From NCBI GenBank assembly GCA_016721735.1, contig JADKHM010000002.1:124001-188000 (forward strand): a stretch of DNA of 64,000 nt, given 5' to 3'. The DNA is from Flavobacterium sp. GTDB lineage: Bacteria; Bacteroidota; Bacteroidia; Flavobacteriales; Flavobacteriaceae. Shown here in pieces: positions 35,958-45,600 of this stretch (positions within the stretch are counted from its first letter, which is position 1; the number at the start of each line of letters is the position of its first letter). The notes below the pieces were generated by a model that was given only the letters and a program-made list of their open reading frames with translations, made no database searches and was not told the DNA's origin. The position numbers and the translations under genes were made by a program.

Positions 35958-36506
35958 ATGGTTTACAAATTCCGAGTTATTCTCGATACTGAAGAAGATA
36001 TTTTTAGAGACATCGCTATCTTAGAAGAAGACACCTTAGAAGATTTACACAATGCGATTGTTAACGCTTTTGACTTTGACGGCTTAGAGTTGGCCTCTTT
36101 TTATACCTGCGACAACCAATGGAATCAAGACGAAGAAATTCCTCTTTTTGATACGGGCGACGTTGCTGGTGAAATGAAAACCATGGCCGATTATCCTTTG
36201 TCTTCTATCCTCGATAAAGAACATACCAAAATTATTTATGTCTATGATTTTCTGAACATGTGGACGTTTTTGGTTGAATTGGCAGCGATTGAAGAAATTG
36301 CAGCGGGAGAAACCTATCCAAGTACCTTGTTTTCTCATGGAATAATGCCATTGGACGCGGGTGACAAATCGTTCGAAGCAGATATGACCGATGACATCTA
36401 TGGTGAATTTGAAAATGATTTGGATGAAGACGACCTCGATATGTTTGAGGATAACGAAGGTGGCGAAAGCTTTGAGGATTACGGATTTGAGGAGAATTGG
36501 AATTAA
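35958..36506 (+). CDS. pRiA4b ORF-3 / IS1096 TnpR-like family protein with acidic tail
   Basis: This 182-residue soluble protein of the pRiA4b ORF-3 family (often labelled 'IS1096 element passenger TnpR') shows the domain's start (YKFRVILDTEEDIFRDIAI), EEDTLEDLHNAIVNAFDFD and the YVYDFLNMWTFLVELAAIE core. The last 45 residues are strongly acidic (EFENDLDEDDLDMFEDNEGG), which is usual in flavobacterial members. No transposase or inverted repeats of a transposon flank it, so the IS-related name should not be taken as evidence of mobility. The biochemical function is unknown. Confidence 0.85.
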   Translation: MVYKFRVILDTEEDIFRDIAILEEDTLEDLHNAIVNAFDFDGLELASFYTCDNQWNQDEEIPLFDTGDVAGEMKTMADYPLSSILDKEHTKIIYVYDFLNMWTFLVELAAIEEIAAGETYPSTLFSHGIMPLDAGDKSFEADMTDDIYGEFENDLDEDDLDMFEDNEGGESFEDYGFEENWN

Positions 36507-36513
36507 GAAGTGC

Positions 36514-36545
36514 CTGAGAAATTGAGTTTCTGAGTGTCTGAGTTT
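36514..36545 (+). repeat. Left 8-bp repeat array of the four-helix-bundle cassette
   Basis: Four units of 8 bp lie in perfect register: CTGAGAAA, TTGAGTTT, CTGAGTGT and CTGAGTTT. They are reverse-oriented relative to the AAACTCAG array on the other side of the four-helix-bundle gene (36944-36983). Confidence 0.75.
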
Positions 36546-36582
36546 TTGGTTATATTTGAGTTTAATTTTAAATATACGCCAC

Positions 36583-36942
36583 ATGAAAACTTTCCGAAAT
36601 TTGCTGATCTGGCAAAAATCAATGATTTTAGTAACCAGTAACTATCAACTAACACAAAAATTCCCTAAAGAAGAAATCTTCGGTTTGACATCCCAAATTA
36701 GAAGATGTTCAGTGTCCATTCCCAGCAACATTGCAGAAGGATATGGAAGACAAAGCAACAAGGATTTTGCTAGATTTTTGAATATCGCAGTCAGTTCTTT
36801 ATTTGAATATCAAACGCAAATTGAAATTGCTAAAAATATAAATTACATAAACGAAGAAGAATTTAATCAATTATATGAGAAAAGTAGGGAATTAGAAGCA
36901 ATGATTATCTCCTTTACCAAAAAAGTGAATTCGGTAAACTAG
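36583..36942 (+). CDS. Four-helix-bundle protein (S23/23S rRNA intervening-sequence family)
   Basis: This 119-residue protein starts at the ATG at 36583, where homologues begin (MKTFRNLLIWQKSM). Typical signatures are LTSQIRRCSVSIPSNIAEGYGR and FARFLNIAVSSLFEYQTQIEIA. The family was first found in rRNA intervening sequences and shares its fold with Avd, the accessory protein of diversity-generating retroelements; no reverse transcriptase or variable repeat is seen here. Its cellular role is unknown. It has its own -7-like TATATTTG (36551-36558). Unusually, the gene is bracketed by inverted arrays of 8-bp units (36514-36545 and 36944-36983), so the whole 470-bp block looks like an inserted cassette between two unrelated conserved genes. 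Confidence 0.9.
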   Translation: MKTFRNLLIWQKSMILVTSNYQLTQKFPKEEIFGLTSQIRRCSVSIPSNIAEGYGRQSNKDFARFLNIAVSSLFEYQTQIEIAKNINYINEEEFNQLYEKSRELEAMIISFTKKVNSVN

Positions 36943-36943
36943 A

Positions 36944-36983
36944 AAACTCAGAAACTCAGAAACTCAGCAACTCAGCAACTCAA
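36944..36983 (+). repeat. Right 8-bp repeat array of the four-helix-bundle cassette
   Basis: Five 8-bp units in register, AAACTCAG three times, CAACTCAG and CAACTCAA, are the inverse of the CTGAGTTT units to the left of the gene. The array ends two bases before the ATG of the next gene, so it occupies that gene's ribosome-binding region. Confidence 0.8.
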
Positions 36984-36985
36984 AA

Positions 36986-38044
36986 ATGATCAACCTATAT
37001 AACACCCACATCGACAACCTTTCTATTCATAGAGTAGGAAACAAAAGTCGCAATGAAGCTATTTTCCTTTCGGAACAACCTTATAATTTAAATGACGAAA
37101 TTGTGCCGTTATTGAAAGAATACTTTCTAAAACCGTTTCGAGAAAAAGAGGAAAACTATTTTCAATTTGCGCATGAAGTCGATTTGGACTATAATGACAT
37201 GTACAAACTTGTAAGCGAAGTTTTCGATAATCCGAGCAGCATTCATGATGTTTCTAAGAAAATTACGAAACACTTGTTTGAGCAGTCCAACCATCCGCAT
37301 ATCAAGAATGGTGAAGTGTATGTAACATATTTAACAAACTTGAACATCGACAATACTGTCGTCGATGCTGTGGGCATTTTCAAAAGCGAAATTCAAAGCG
37401 ATTTCATGCAATTTGAGGAGAAAGGCAGCACGTTGGAAATGATTTTGCAACAAGGAATAAACCTCAACAAATTAGATAAAGGTTGCCTGATTTTCAACCA
37501 CAAAAAAGAAGAAGGTTATAAAATTTTATCGGTCGATAGCAACCGTTATGACGCACGTTATTGGTTGGAGCATTTTCTTTCGGTTGATGCTTTTGAAGAC
37601 GAGAATTTCATCACCAAGAAGTACCTAAAATTCTGTCAAGGCTTCGCCAAAGATGTTGTTTTTCCTGCTGAAGACAAGAAAGAAGAAGTGATGTTTATGA
37701 ATCGATCGGTGAACTATTTTGCCAAAAACGATCAATTTGAAGAAACTAATTTCTTGAATGAAGTTTTAGACAATCCCGATTTAATTCCGGAATTTAAAAA
37801 CTATAAAGTTGACAAAGGAGAAAAATATTCTATTGAAGACGTGACTACTTTCCCGATTGCCAATGCTGCAGTTTCTGATGCACGAAAATCAATTAAGAAC
37901 GTAATCAATTTGGATACACACATTCAAATTAAAATGGACTTCATTAATCCAGAAAGTGCAGAAAAATATGTTGAAAAAGGCTGGGATGAAGAAAAACAGA
38001 TGTATTACTATTTAGTGTATTTCAATAAGGAACAGAAAAGTTAG
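36986..38044 (+). CDS. Nucleoid-associated protein (NdpA/YejK family)
   Basis: This 352-residue cytoplasmic protein belongs to the NA37/YejK family, which in E. coli is found with the nucleoid; the molecular role is not well defined. Recognisable parts include the N-terminal HIDNLSIHRVGNK, GEVYVTYLTNLNIDN, AVGIFKSE and LDKGCLIFNH, and the DARYWLEHFL segment. The start codon follows the 8-bp repeat array by 2 bp. A stem-loop terminator lies just after the stop codon. Confidence 0.85.
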   Translation: MINLYNTHIDNLSIHRVGNKSRNEAIFLSEQPYNLNDEIVPLLKEYFLKPFREKEENYFQFAHEVDLDYNDMYKLVSEVFDNPSSIHDVSKKITKHLFEQSNHPHIKNGEVYVTYLTNLNIDNTVVDAVGIFKSEIQSDFMQFEEKGSTLEMILQQGINLNKLDKGCLIFNHKKEEGYKILSVDSNRYDARYWLEHFLSVDAFEDENFITKKYLKFCQGFAKDVVFPAEDKKEEVMFMNRSVNYFAKNDQFEETNFLNEVLDNPDLIPEFKNYKVDKGEKYSIEDVTTFPIANAAVSDARKSIKNVINLDTHIQIKMDFINPESAEKYVEKGWDEEKQMYYYLVYFNKEQKS

Positions 38045-38067
38045 ATTCCTAATTTTGAATATTATAG

Positions 38068-38100
38068 ATCCTCAATAGCACAATTATTGGGGATTTTTTA
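38068..38100 (+). terminator. Terminator after the nucleoid-associated protein gene
   Basis: ATCCTCAATA (38068-38077) pairs with TATTGGGGAT (38085-38094), with one G-U pair in ten, over a 7-nt loop, and is followed by a T run. It begins 24 bp after the stop codon. Confidence 0.75.
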
Positions 38101-38216
38101 TTGCGTTATTTGTAAGTATTAAATTATAAATATTACAAAAACGTGCTTTTGGTCGATGATTTATTCCAATTATTGACATTTCCCCTATTTTTGCAGCATC
38201 GTTAAAGCATCCTGTA

Positions 38217-38456
38217 ATGAGGAATTATCTTATTATACCTGTCTATCTCGTCGGCAAAATTGGATGTCAATTGGCGGGGCATCGTTTTGTTACGACTCGA
38301 TCCGTAACCCAATATTTCAAAGAATACCGATGCAAGAATTGCGGTTTGGAATTGACTAATGACGAAACAGGAAAAAAAATATCCTTAACGCCCACCCATC
38401 GTGAAATTAATGAGACGCTCAGTCAATTTTACCAAAAACGGCAAAATGCGGGGTAG
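38217..38456 (+). CDS. Small zinc-ribbon-like protein of unknown function
   Basis: This 79-residue protein has C17-x4-H22 and C39-K-N-C42 (EYRCKNCGLELT), which would suit a single zinc site of a ribbon-like fold, and a basic, polar C-terminus. I do not recognise a named family; short proteins of this look are found in other Flavobacteriaceae. A TATTTTTG box (38186-38193) 23 bp before the ATG is a possible -7 element, with a weak -33. It stands alone before the ABC transporter genes. Confidence 0.7.
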   Translation: MRNYLIIPVYLVGKIGCQLAGHRFVTTRSVTQYFKEYRCKNCGLELTNDETGKKISLTPTHREINETLSQFYQKRQNAG

Positions 38457-38522
38457 CGCCATTTTTATCAGTAACTTTTCCTTAACTTGTTCGACCTATT
38501 CCCAATCTAAAAAACGAACACA

Positions 38523-39425
38523 TTGGAAACCATTCTTTCAATTGAAAATCTAAACAAGCGTTTTGGCCCTATTCACGCGGTCAAAAATGTTTCCCTCGAA
38601 ATAAAAAAAGGCAATGTCTATGGAATTTTGGGTCCAAATGGATCTGGTAAGTCTACCACTTTAGGAATTGTCCTAAATGTAGTCAACAAAACTTCAGGAA
38701 ATTACAGCTGGTTCGGAGGCACGATGCAAACCCATGAAGCGTTGAAAAAAGTTGGAGCTATTATTGAGCGTCCCAATTTCTATCCGTATATGACTGCCCG
38801 CGAAAACTTAGAATTGGTTTGTAAGATCAAAGATATCCCCTATACAAAAGTGCGCGAAAAGCTAGAATTGGTCGGTCTAATGGATCGCGAAAACAGCAAA
38901 TTCAGCACCTTTTCGTTGGGAATGAAACAACGACTTGCCATCGCCTCTGCCCTACTCAATGATCCTGAGATATTAATCTTAGACGAGCCAACCAACGGAC
39001 TAGATCCTCAAGGAATTCACCAAATTAGAGACATCATCAAACTAATTGCTTCGCAAGGCACCACCATCTTGTTGGCTTCTCATTTGTTGGATGAAGTAGA
39101 AAAGGTTTGCTCGCACGTTTTGATTCTTCGAAAAGGAGAAGTACTTTATTCCGGAAGTGTTGATGCGATGACCTCCAACGAAGGTTTTTTTGAGTTACAA
39201 TGTGATGACAACCATCAATTGATGGTACTTCTTTCTAGTTTTGATGGTATTGATAAGCTTTCAGAAGAAAATGGAAAAGTCTATGCCTATCTAAAAAAAC
39301 CTATCGAATCTAAAGAATTGAATCGTTTCCTTTTTGAAAAAGGCATGGTTTTAAACCACTTAGTAAAACGCAAACACAGTTTAGAAGAGCAATTTCTTGA
39401 ACTCACTAACAAATCCAAATTCTAA
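38523..39425 (+). CDS. ABC transporter ATP-binding protein (ABC-2 type)
   Basis: This is a cytoplasmic ATPase of 300 residues for an ABC-2 type exporter. Walker A is GPNGSGKST (about 38-46), the signature is FSLGMKQRLAIA (a variant of LSGGQ), Walker B with the catalytic Glu is ILILDEPTNGLDPQG, and the H-loop is in LLASHLLDEVEKVC. The start must be the TTG at 38523 because the family N-terminus (ETILSIENLNKRFG) follows it directly and no ATG is suitably placed. The permease follows after 15 bp. The substrate is unknown; NatA-like or bacitracin-exporter-like pumps share this arrangement. Confidence 0.92.
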   Translation: METILSIENLNKRFGPIHAVKNVSLEIKKGNVYGILGPNGSGKSTTLGIVLNVVNKTSGNYSWFGGTMQTHEALKKVGAIIERPNFYPYMTARENLELVCKIKDIPYTKVREKLELVGLMDRENSKFSTFSLGMKQRLAIASALLNDPEILILDEPTNGLDPQGIHQIRDIIKLIASQGTTILLASHLLDEVEKVCSHVLILRKGEVLYSGSVDAMTSNEGFFELQCDDNHQLMVLLSSFDGIDKLSEENGKVYAYLKKPIESKELNRFLFEKGMVLNHLVKRKHSLEEQFLELTNKSKF

Positions 39426-39440
39426 AATCCGAAATCTACC

Positions 39441-40277
39441 ATGAAAAGATTACTCGCCATCGAACTGCAAAAAATATGGAAAAACAAAGCCAGTCGCGTT
39501 TTAACGCTTGCCTACTTTATAATCTTGTCTTTTATTGCACTCATCGCTTCGGTCAAATTTAACATTGGAAGTTTTCAATTGAGAATTGCAGACGAAGGCA
39601 TTTTTAATTTTCCATATATATGGCATTTCAATACCTATATCGCCGCTATTTTGAAATTCTTTTTGGCGATTGTAATTGTCTCGATGATGGCTAATGAATA
39701 CAGTTACGGGACCTTAAAGCAAAATCTGATTGACGGATTAAGTAAGAAAGAATTTGTATTATCTAAATTCCTAACAGTTTTTGTATTTGCCGCTAGCTCT
39801 GCCATTTTTGTGTTCGTTATGTCATTAATACTTGGCTTATGCTTTTCTTCTTATACAGAAATTGGCATCATTTTCTCAGAATTGGAGTATCTACTAGCCT
39901 ATTTCGTAAAACTTTTGGGTTTCTTCTCGTTCTGTTTGTTCTTGGGTATCTTAGTTAAGCGTTCTGCTTTTGCCTTGGGTTTTTTGCTATTGTGGAGCAT
40001 TTTGGAAGGAATTGCTCGGGGAATACTAACATTCAAAGTATTTCCAGAAGGTAACACTGCCTCCTATGTTACTATGTTTTTCCCTTTAGAATCGATGTCG
40101 GATTTGATTGTCGAACCATTCTCAAGATTGTCTTTTGTAAAAACCATTGGGACACAAATTGGTGTCACACAGATCAAAGACTATAGCGTTCATTGGTACG
40201 GAATCTTGATCGTTTTGGCGTGGACATATTTGTTTATGTTATTCTCCTACAAATTACTTCAAAAAAGAGATTTATAG
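39441..40277 (+). CDS. ABC-2 type transporter permease
   Basis: This 278-residue integral membrane protein has about six transmembrane helices: one near residues 20-37, then IAAILKFFLAIVIVSMMA, VFVFAASSAIFVFVMSLILG, a helix in LLGFFSFCLFLGILV, the following AFALGFLLLWSILEGI, and a last near WYGILIVLAWTYLFM. The EYSYGTLKQNLIDGLSKKEF loop after the second helix is typical of ABC-2 permeases. It forms a two-gene unit with the ATPase upstream. Confidence 0.9.
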   Translation: MKRLLAIELQKIWKNKASRVLTLAYFIILSFIALIASVKFNIGSFQLRIADEGIFNFPYIWHFNTYIAAILKFFLAIVIVSMMANEYSYGTLKQNLIDGLSKKEFVLSKFLTVFVFAASSAIFVFVMSLILGLCFSSYTEIGIIFSELEYLLAYFVKLLGFFSFCLFLGILVKRSAFALGFLLLWSILEGIARGILTFKVFPEGNTASYVTMFFPLESMSDLIVEPFSRLSFVKTIGTQIGVTQIKDYSVHWYGILIVLAWTYLFMLFSYKLLQKRDL

Positions 40278-40285
40278 TATCTTTG
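40278..40285 (+). promoter_or_regulatory. Putative -7 box for the choice-of-anchor L protein gene
   Basis: TATCTTTG, an exact TAnnTTTG match, starts right after the permease stop codon and lies 8 bp before the next ATG, leaving almost no leader. The -33 box is not clear. Confidence 0.4.
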
Positions 40286-40293
40286 CCGATGCT

Positions 40294-42588
40294 ATGAAAT
40301 TTTTACGTCATTATCTTTTTGTCTTTGTGTTCTTTTGCTTAACAGGAAACTGTTTTGGTCAATACATTCAAGTTGATGATACTTATGGTGTTCAGCAACT
40401 AATTGAAAATGTTCTGATCAACAGTCCATGCGCCAATGCTAGTAATTTTACAGTAATGGGAGACCCTTTTAGTAGCGGTCAGCAAAGTTTTGGTTATTTT
40501 AATGCTGGTACAAGCAGTTTTCCGTTTGCCGAAGGCATCGTTTTAAGTACTGCAAGAGCCAAAAGAAGCGAAGGTCCGAATAACAATCTAATTGACGAAG
40601 GACTAACTACGTGGCTTGGAGATTCCGACTTAGAAGACGCTTTGAACATTTCAGGAACTTTTAATGCGACGGTCATGGAGTTCGATTTTACTCCATTAAC
40701 AAGCAAAATCAGTTTTGACTATATATTTGCGTCCGAAGAATATCAAGGCACTGCGCCATGTCGGTATTCAGATGGGTTTGCGTTCCTCCTAAAAGAGGCA
40801 GGTACTGCAGATCCTTATAAGAACCTTGCTGTTATTCCAAATACAACAACACCTGTTTTGGTCACAACGGTTCATCCAGATATACCAGGACGTTGTCCAG
40901 CCATCAATGAGAATTATTTTGGTGGTTATAATGGATCTAATGCACCGATTAATTTTAATGGACAGACAACGGTACTCACTGCAAAGTCAGACGTCATTCC
41001 AGGCAGAACGTATCACATTAAATTAGTAATTGCGGATCATGAGAATATTCGCTATGATTCCGCAATATTCCTTGGCGGAGGCAGCTTCGATGTAGGCACA
41101 GACCTTGGGCAAGATCAATTGATTGCAACTAATAATCCCGTTTGTGCAAACCAGACTTATGATATTCAAACCAATGAAATCGGAAGCAATTCGTATAAAT
41201 GGTTTAAAGACAACGTCGAAATCCCGCTCGAGACTAATTCGAATTTGATTGTTTCAACTCCCGGAACTTATAGCGTTGAAATCACATTGGGAAGTACAAC
41301 TTGTATCGCGAAAGGTCAAATCGTGATTGAATATGCGCCTGCTCCTACTTTGACAACTATAAATGTTGTGCAGTGCGACGAAGATCTGGATGGTAGTACT
41401 TTATTTAATTTGACCACATTAAATTCTGCAATTACCAATAATGATCCGAGTTTCGGGCCCGTAACTTATTTCGAAAATCTTATAGATGCCCAAAATCAAG
41501 TTTTTACAAATGCTATTTTTACTCCAAATTCGTATTCAAGTAGTCCAAAAACCATTTACGCAACGGTTACTAATAATTTCGGATGTTTGACCGTTGCTAC
41601 CATTTCACTTCAAGTGTCAAGTAATGCATTTCCAAATGTTATAGACTTTGAAACTTGTGATTTAGATAATGTCATTGATGGGTATTACGCTTTCCAATTG
41701 AGCAACATTGATGCTCAGGTACTGAATGGATTACCTACTGGACTTGTCGTTACTTATTACCCAACGTATGATGACGCTTTATTGCAAACGAATATCTTGC
41801 CTTCTATTTATACAAATGAAACCCAATATATTTCTAGAATTTATGCTAAGATTTTAGATGGAACCAATTGTTATGGAATTCAACCTGTTGATTTATATGT
41901 AAATAGTAATTCGCCTCCTAATTTTGAAGATCAGGAAGTCTACTTATGCGACGATGTCCCTTTAACGGTAAGCGTTGCTACCACTTTCTTTTCCTATACT
42001 TGGAGTAATGGTGACAATGATTTTTCGACGCAACTTAATGCAGCAGGTGAATATACTGTTACAGTGACAAATCGTGATGGATGCGAAGCAACTAAAAAAT
42101 TTATTGCCATCGCGTCAGGTGCGCCAACAATAACTTCTGTGGATATTAACGATTTTCAAGGCGACTCAAATTCCGTAAACATCAATGTGACTGGACTCGG
42201 AACCTGGGAGTATTCATTAGATGGATTAAATTACCAAGACAGCCCCTTTTTCAGTAATGTTATACCAGGTGAATATCAAGTTCATGTTCGAGACCAATTC
42301 CTTTGCGGTGATGACACCTTCGACATTTTCGTTCTGAATTACCCTAGTTTCTTTACGCCAAATGACGATACGTATAATGATGTTTGGACCATCGAGAATA
42401 TAGAATTTTACCCGAATGCAGTAATTCAAATCTTTGATAGGTTTGGAAAATTCCTCAAACAAATCTCCCCGATAAATGGTTGGGACGGCACGTTTATGGG
42501 AAAGAAACTACCGTCAGATGATTATTGGTTTGTCATGCAACTGAACAACGGTCGCACAATAAAAGGGCATTTTTCACTCAAACGATAG
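40294..42588 (+). CDS. Choice-of-anchor L protein with T9SS type B sorting domain
   Basis: This 764-residue secreted surface protein has a signal peptide ending in GNCFGQ. The N-terminal domain (about 25-270) is the 'choice-of-anchor L' type, with GIVLSTARAKRSEGPNN, SFDYIFASEEYQG and SDGFAFLLKEAG. Next come an Ig-like unit, repeats with TxYFENLxDAQNQ-type segments and a PKD/SprB-repeat-like region (EYTVTVTNRDGCEATKKF). The C-terminal 80 or so residues (SFFTPNDDTYNDVWTIEN to GHFSLKR) are a type B sorting domain. The next gene's product has the same type of C-terminus, and the pair is likely co-transcribed (30-bp gap). No PorP/SprF gene is nearby. Confidence 0.9.
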   Translation: MKFLRHYLFVFVFFCLTGNCFGQYIQVDDTYGVQQLIENVLINSPCANASNFTVMGDPFSSGQQSFGYFNAGTSSFPFAEGIVLSTARAKRSEGPNNNLIDEGLTTWLGDSDLEDALNISGTFNATVMEFDFTPLTSKISFDYIFASEEYQGTAPCRYSDGFAFLLKEAGTADPYKNLAVIPNTTTPVLVTTVHPDIPGRCPAINENYFGGYNGSNAPINFNGQTTVLTAKSDVIPGRTYHIKLVIADHENIRYDSAIFLGGGSFDVGTDLGQDQLIATNNPVCANQTYDIQTNEIGSNSYKWFKDNVEIPLETNSNLIVSTPGTYSVEITLGSTTCIAKGQIVIEYAPAPTLTTINVVQCDEDLDGSTLFNLTTLNSAITNNDPSFGPVTYFENLIDAQNQVFTNAIFTPNSYSSSPKTIYATVTNNFGCLTVATISLQVSSNAFPNVIDFETCDLDNVIDGYYAFQLSNIDAQVLNGLPTGLVVTYYPTYDDALLQTNILPSIYTNETQYISRIYAKILDGTNCYGIQPVDLYVNSNSPPNFEDQEVYLCDDVPLTVSVATTFFSYTWSNGDNDFSTQLNAAGEYTVTVTNRDGCEATKKFIAIASGAPTITSVDINDFQGDSNSVNINVTGLGTWEYSLDGLNYQDSPFFSNVIPGEYQVHVRDQFLCGDDTFDIFVLNYPSFFTPNDDTYNDVWTIENIEFYPNAVIQIFDRFGKFLKQISPINGWDGTFMGKKLPSDDYWFVMQLNNGRTIKGHFSLKR

Positions 42589-42618
42589 TATTTGTATTTT
42601 ATTTGTTAATTTTATCCA

Positions 42619-45600
42619 ATGAAAAAGATATACCTACTATTTTTTCTGCTGTTTTCTTTTGGATGTTTTGCTCAGTTTAGCAAAATCCATTATATCCCGC
42701 CTTTATCAGGAACAAATGATGTTTCAGGTAGTGCTCAAGAACAATTTTTATATATTTCTACTCCGACAGTTACCCCAGTAAACTTTAGAATTATTCAACT
42801 TGGGGGCACTACTATTACTGCAACAGTGTCTAAAAGTAGCCCATATGTCTTTAATGCTGGCTTCGGAGTAAGTACACAATTGATGGTGCAAAAAAGCGAT
42901 GTCAATACCATCCAAACCAACAAAGGCTTCATCATAGATGCTGATGATTTGGTATATGTTTCCGTTAGAATTATCGCGGGCAACGGGAATCAATCTGGCG
43001 CGGTCGTATCAAAAGGTCTAGCAGCCCTGGGAACTCAATTTAGAATTGGATCTTTACTCAATACAAACACTAGCCTTTCCTTTGGCGAAAGACATCACAC
43101 GTTTGTTTCAGTGCTTGCTACTGAAAATAACACATTGGTGCGATTTGAAGACATCAAACCTGGTGTTAAATTACTCAATAATGTGGCAGCTGGAAATACT
43201 CCTGCACCAATTATCTTAAACAGTGGTGAGAGCTTCGTCATGGCAGTAGAAGGTCCGTTAGATCCTATGGCACCAGACCAACTTACGGCAAATAGAGATG
43301 GGTTGATTGGGTCTTTAGTCCTCTCTGACAAACCCATTGCTGTTAACTGTGGGTCGTTTGCTGGAACAAATGCCGATAACAATTTAGACTTGGGTTTTGA
43401 CCAAATCGTGTCGGTGGAAAGAACAGGAAAAGACTATATTTTTATAAAAAGTACAGGGCAAGATATCGTCGAAAGAGTGCTCCTTGTGGCACACAGTAAC
43501 GGTACTGAAATTCGACTAAATGGAAATGCTGGCGCACCAGATTATGTGATTAATTCAGGAGAGTATCTTGATTTAAATGGAAGTAATTTCGATGCACAAG
43601 GGAATCTCTATGTGCAATCATCCAAAAATGTTTTTGCCTACCAAACCATTGGCGACGATAGTAGAACTGATTTTGCCAACCAAGAACTTTTCTTTGTTCC
43701 GCCATTGAGTTGCGAAACACCAAAATTAATTGACAACATTCCGCTGATTAATCAAATTGGTACTAGAACTTATTCTATTTCTAAAATAACATTAATTACA
43801 AAATCAACAGCAACCCTAAATTTTCAAATCAATGGGGTCAACAATACGCTTGCCGCGATAAGCGCAATTCCTGGTGTAGTTGTTACTGGACCAACAATAG
43901 TCAACACTTCGTTGGGCAGTTACGACACCTACATTATTACAGGTTTGGCAGGAAATATTGGTGTTTATTCAACTGCCGAATTGTATTTGGCAGCCTACGG
44001 TACTGATGGTGCCGCCACTTTTGGTGGTTTTTATTCTGGTTTCATTTTTAAACCTGAAATAACATTCAATTTGTTGAACATTACCCAAAACAATTGTATT
44101 CCGAATGCATTGCTCAATGTAAATTCGTTAAGTTCTTTCGATACTTTTCAGTGGTATTTCAATGGAAACCCAATTCCGTTAGCCAATCAAAACTTCTATA
44201 ATCCCCTAGTAGCAGGCTATTATTACGTGAAAGCCGCCATTGGCAATTGCGGAACCAACGAAATTTCTTCAGATGAAATTCCGATTAGTTCTTGTCCAAT
44301 TGACTCCGATAACGATTTGGCAAACGACAATATCGACATCGATTTTGATAACGACGGCATACCCAACTGCGAGGAATCAGTAGGCGACTTAGGGATTAAC
44401 CTTGCAGATACTAGCACAATCACAGTAAATACCTCGGGCAGTAATACGCCTGACCCAAATCCGTTCGTGGGCAATATCAATGGTGATTTCGTGACAAAAA
44501 CACCAATCGGAAAAAACAATGCTGTAACAGTTCAAAAAACGTTCGCATCGCCAACAAACATTTCGTTGCAATATGTCAATTCGGCGTCAGCAGCTAATTT
44601 GATTAACTTTAATGCTGATTTCGTTCTGACCTGCGATGTAAGCAAGACCATAACTGTTCAAAATCCAGACAATCAGTTATTAATTGACACCAACTACGAT
44701 GACATTTACGAAAGTGGTGTTACCGTATATTCCTCGTACGAAGTGCGCTTCAGAGTGAACAGCGCCACGCCATTAGCTGCCGGAACGGGCACTTTTAGAT
44801 TCAAATCTGCCGCAACGACTAGCATTGCTTTAAAGCATGTTAATCTGTCGGACGCGGATCCTAATAACGCAACTTTTAAATTAGTAACAACCTGTGTCGC
44901 AAAAGATACCGATGGCGATGGCATTCAAGACGCACTAGATTTGGACAGTGATAACGATGGTATTTTAGATCAAACGGAAGCACTAGGTACAAGCACCGTT
45001 ACTCCATCGAATACAGATGTAAATGTTGACGGACTGGACGACGCTTTTGGAAATGGAATCACTCCTGCTGATACAGATGGCGACGGGGTTTCAAATAATC
45101 TCGACTTAGATAGTGATAACGACGGGATTTTTGATTTGATTGAAGCCGGCAGTTTTGCAAGCGATAGCAACAGCGACGGAAGAATTGACGGTAGTCCTGC
45201 AAACTTTGGCGCCAATGGTCTTTATAACGCCATCGAAACGGGTTCAAATTCTGGGATTTTAAATTATATAGTACGCGACTCAAATGGCGATAATGTGGCC
45301 AATTATATTTCTTTAGAAAGTGATGGTGATGGTTGCAATGATGTTATTGAAGCGGGATTTGTTGATCCTGATGGCGATGGAATGCTCGGTAATAACCCGT
45401 TTACAGTAGATACAAATGGTCTTATTACTAGTGGGACTGGTTATACTTTGCCGAATTCAAATTACATTTCTAGCGCACCAATTACGATTATTTCCCAGCC
45501 TTCGGTAGCACCATTCTGCGCGTACCAAAATTCCGTAATTACAATTACAACCTCGCCTTTAGATTCTTATCAATGGCAAGTTTACACAAGTGGTACTTGG

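Noticed and set aside
35958..36506. Insertion sequence suggested by the 'IS1096 TnpR' family name
   Set aside because: No transposase, terminal repeats or target duplication surround the gene, and the family is a common chromosomal one in Flavobacteria.
36583..36942. Diversity-generating retroelement based on an Avd-like protein
   Set aside because: No reverse transcriptase, template repeat or variable-repeat target is seen within the window; only the shared fold suggests it.
38101..38216. Riboswitch before the small zinc-ribbon gene
   Set aside because: The region is short and AT-rich, and shows no conserved aptamer-like structure; only a terminator of the previous gene and a -7 box are visible.
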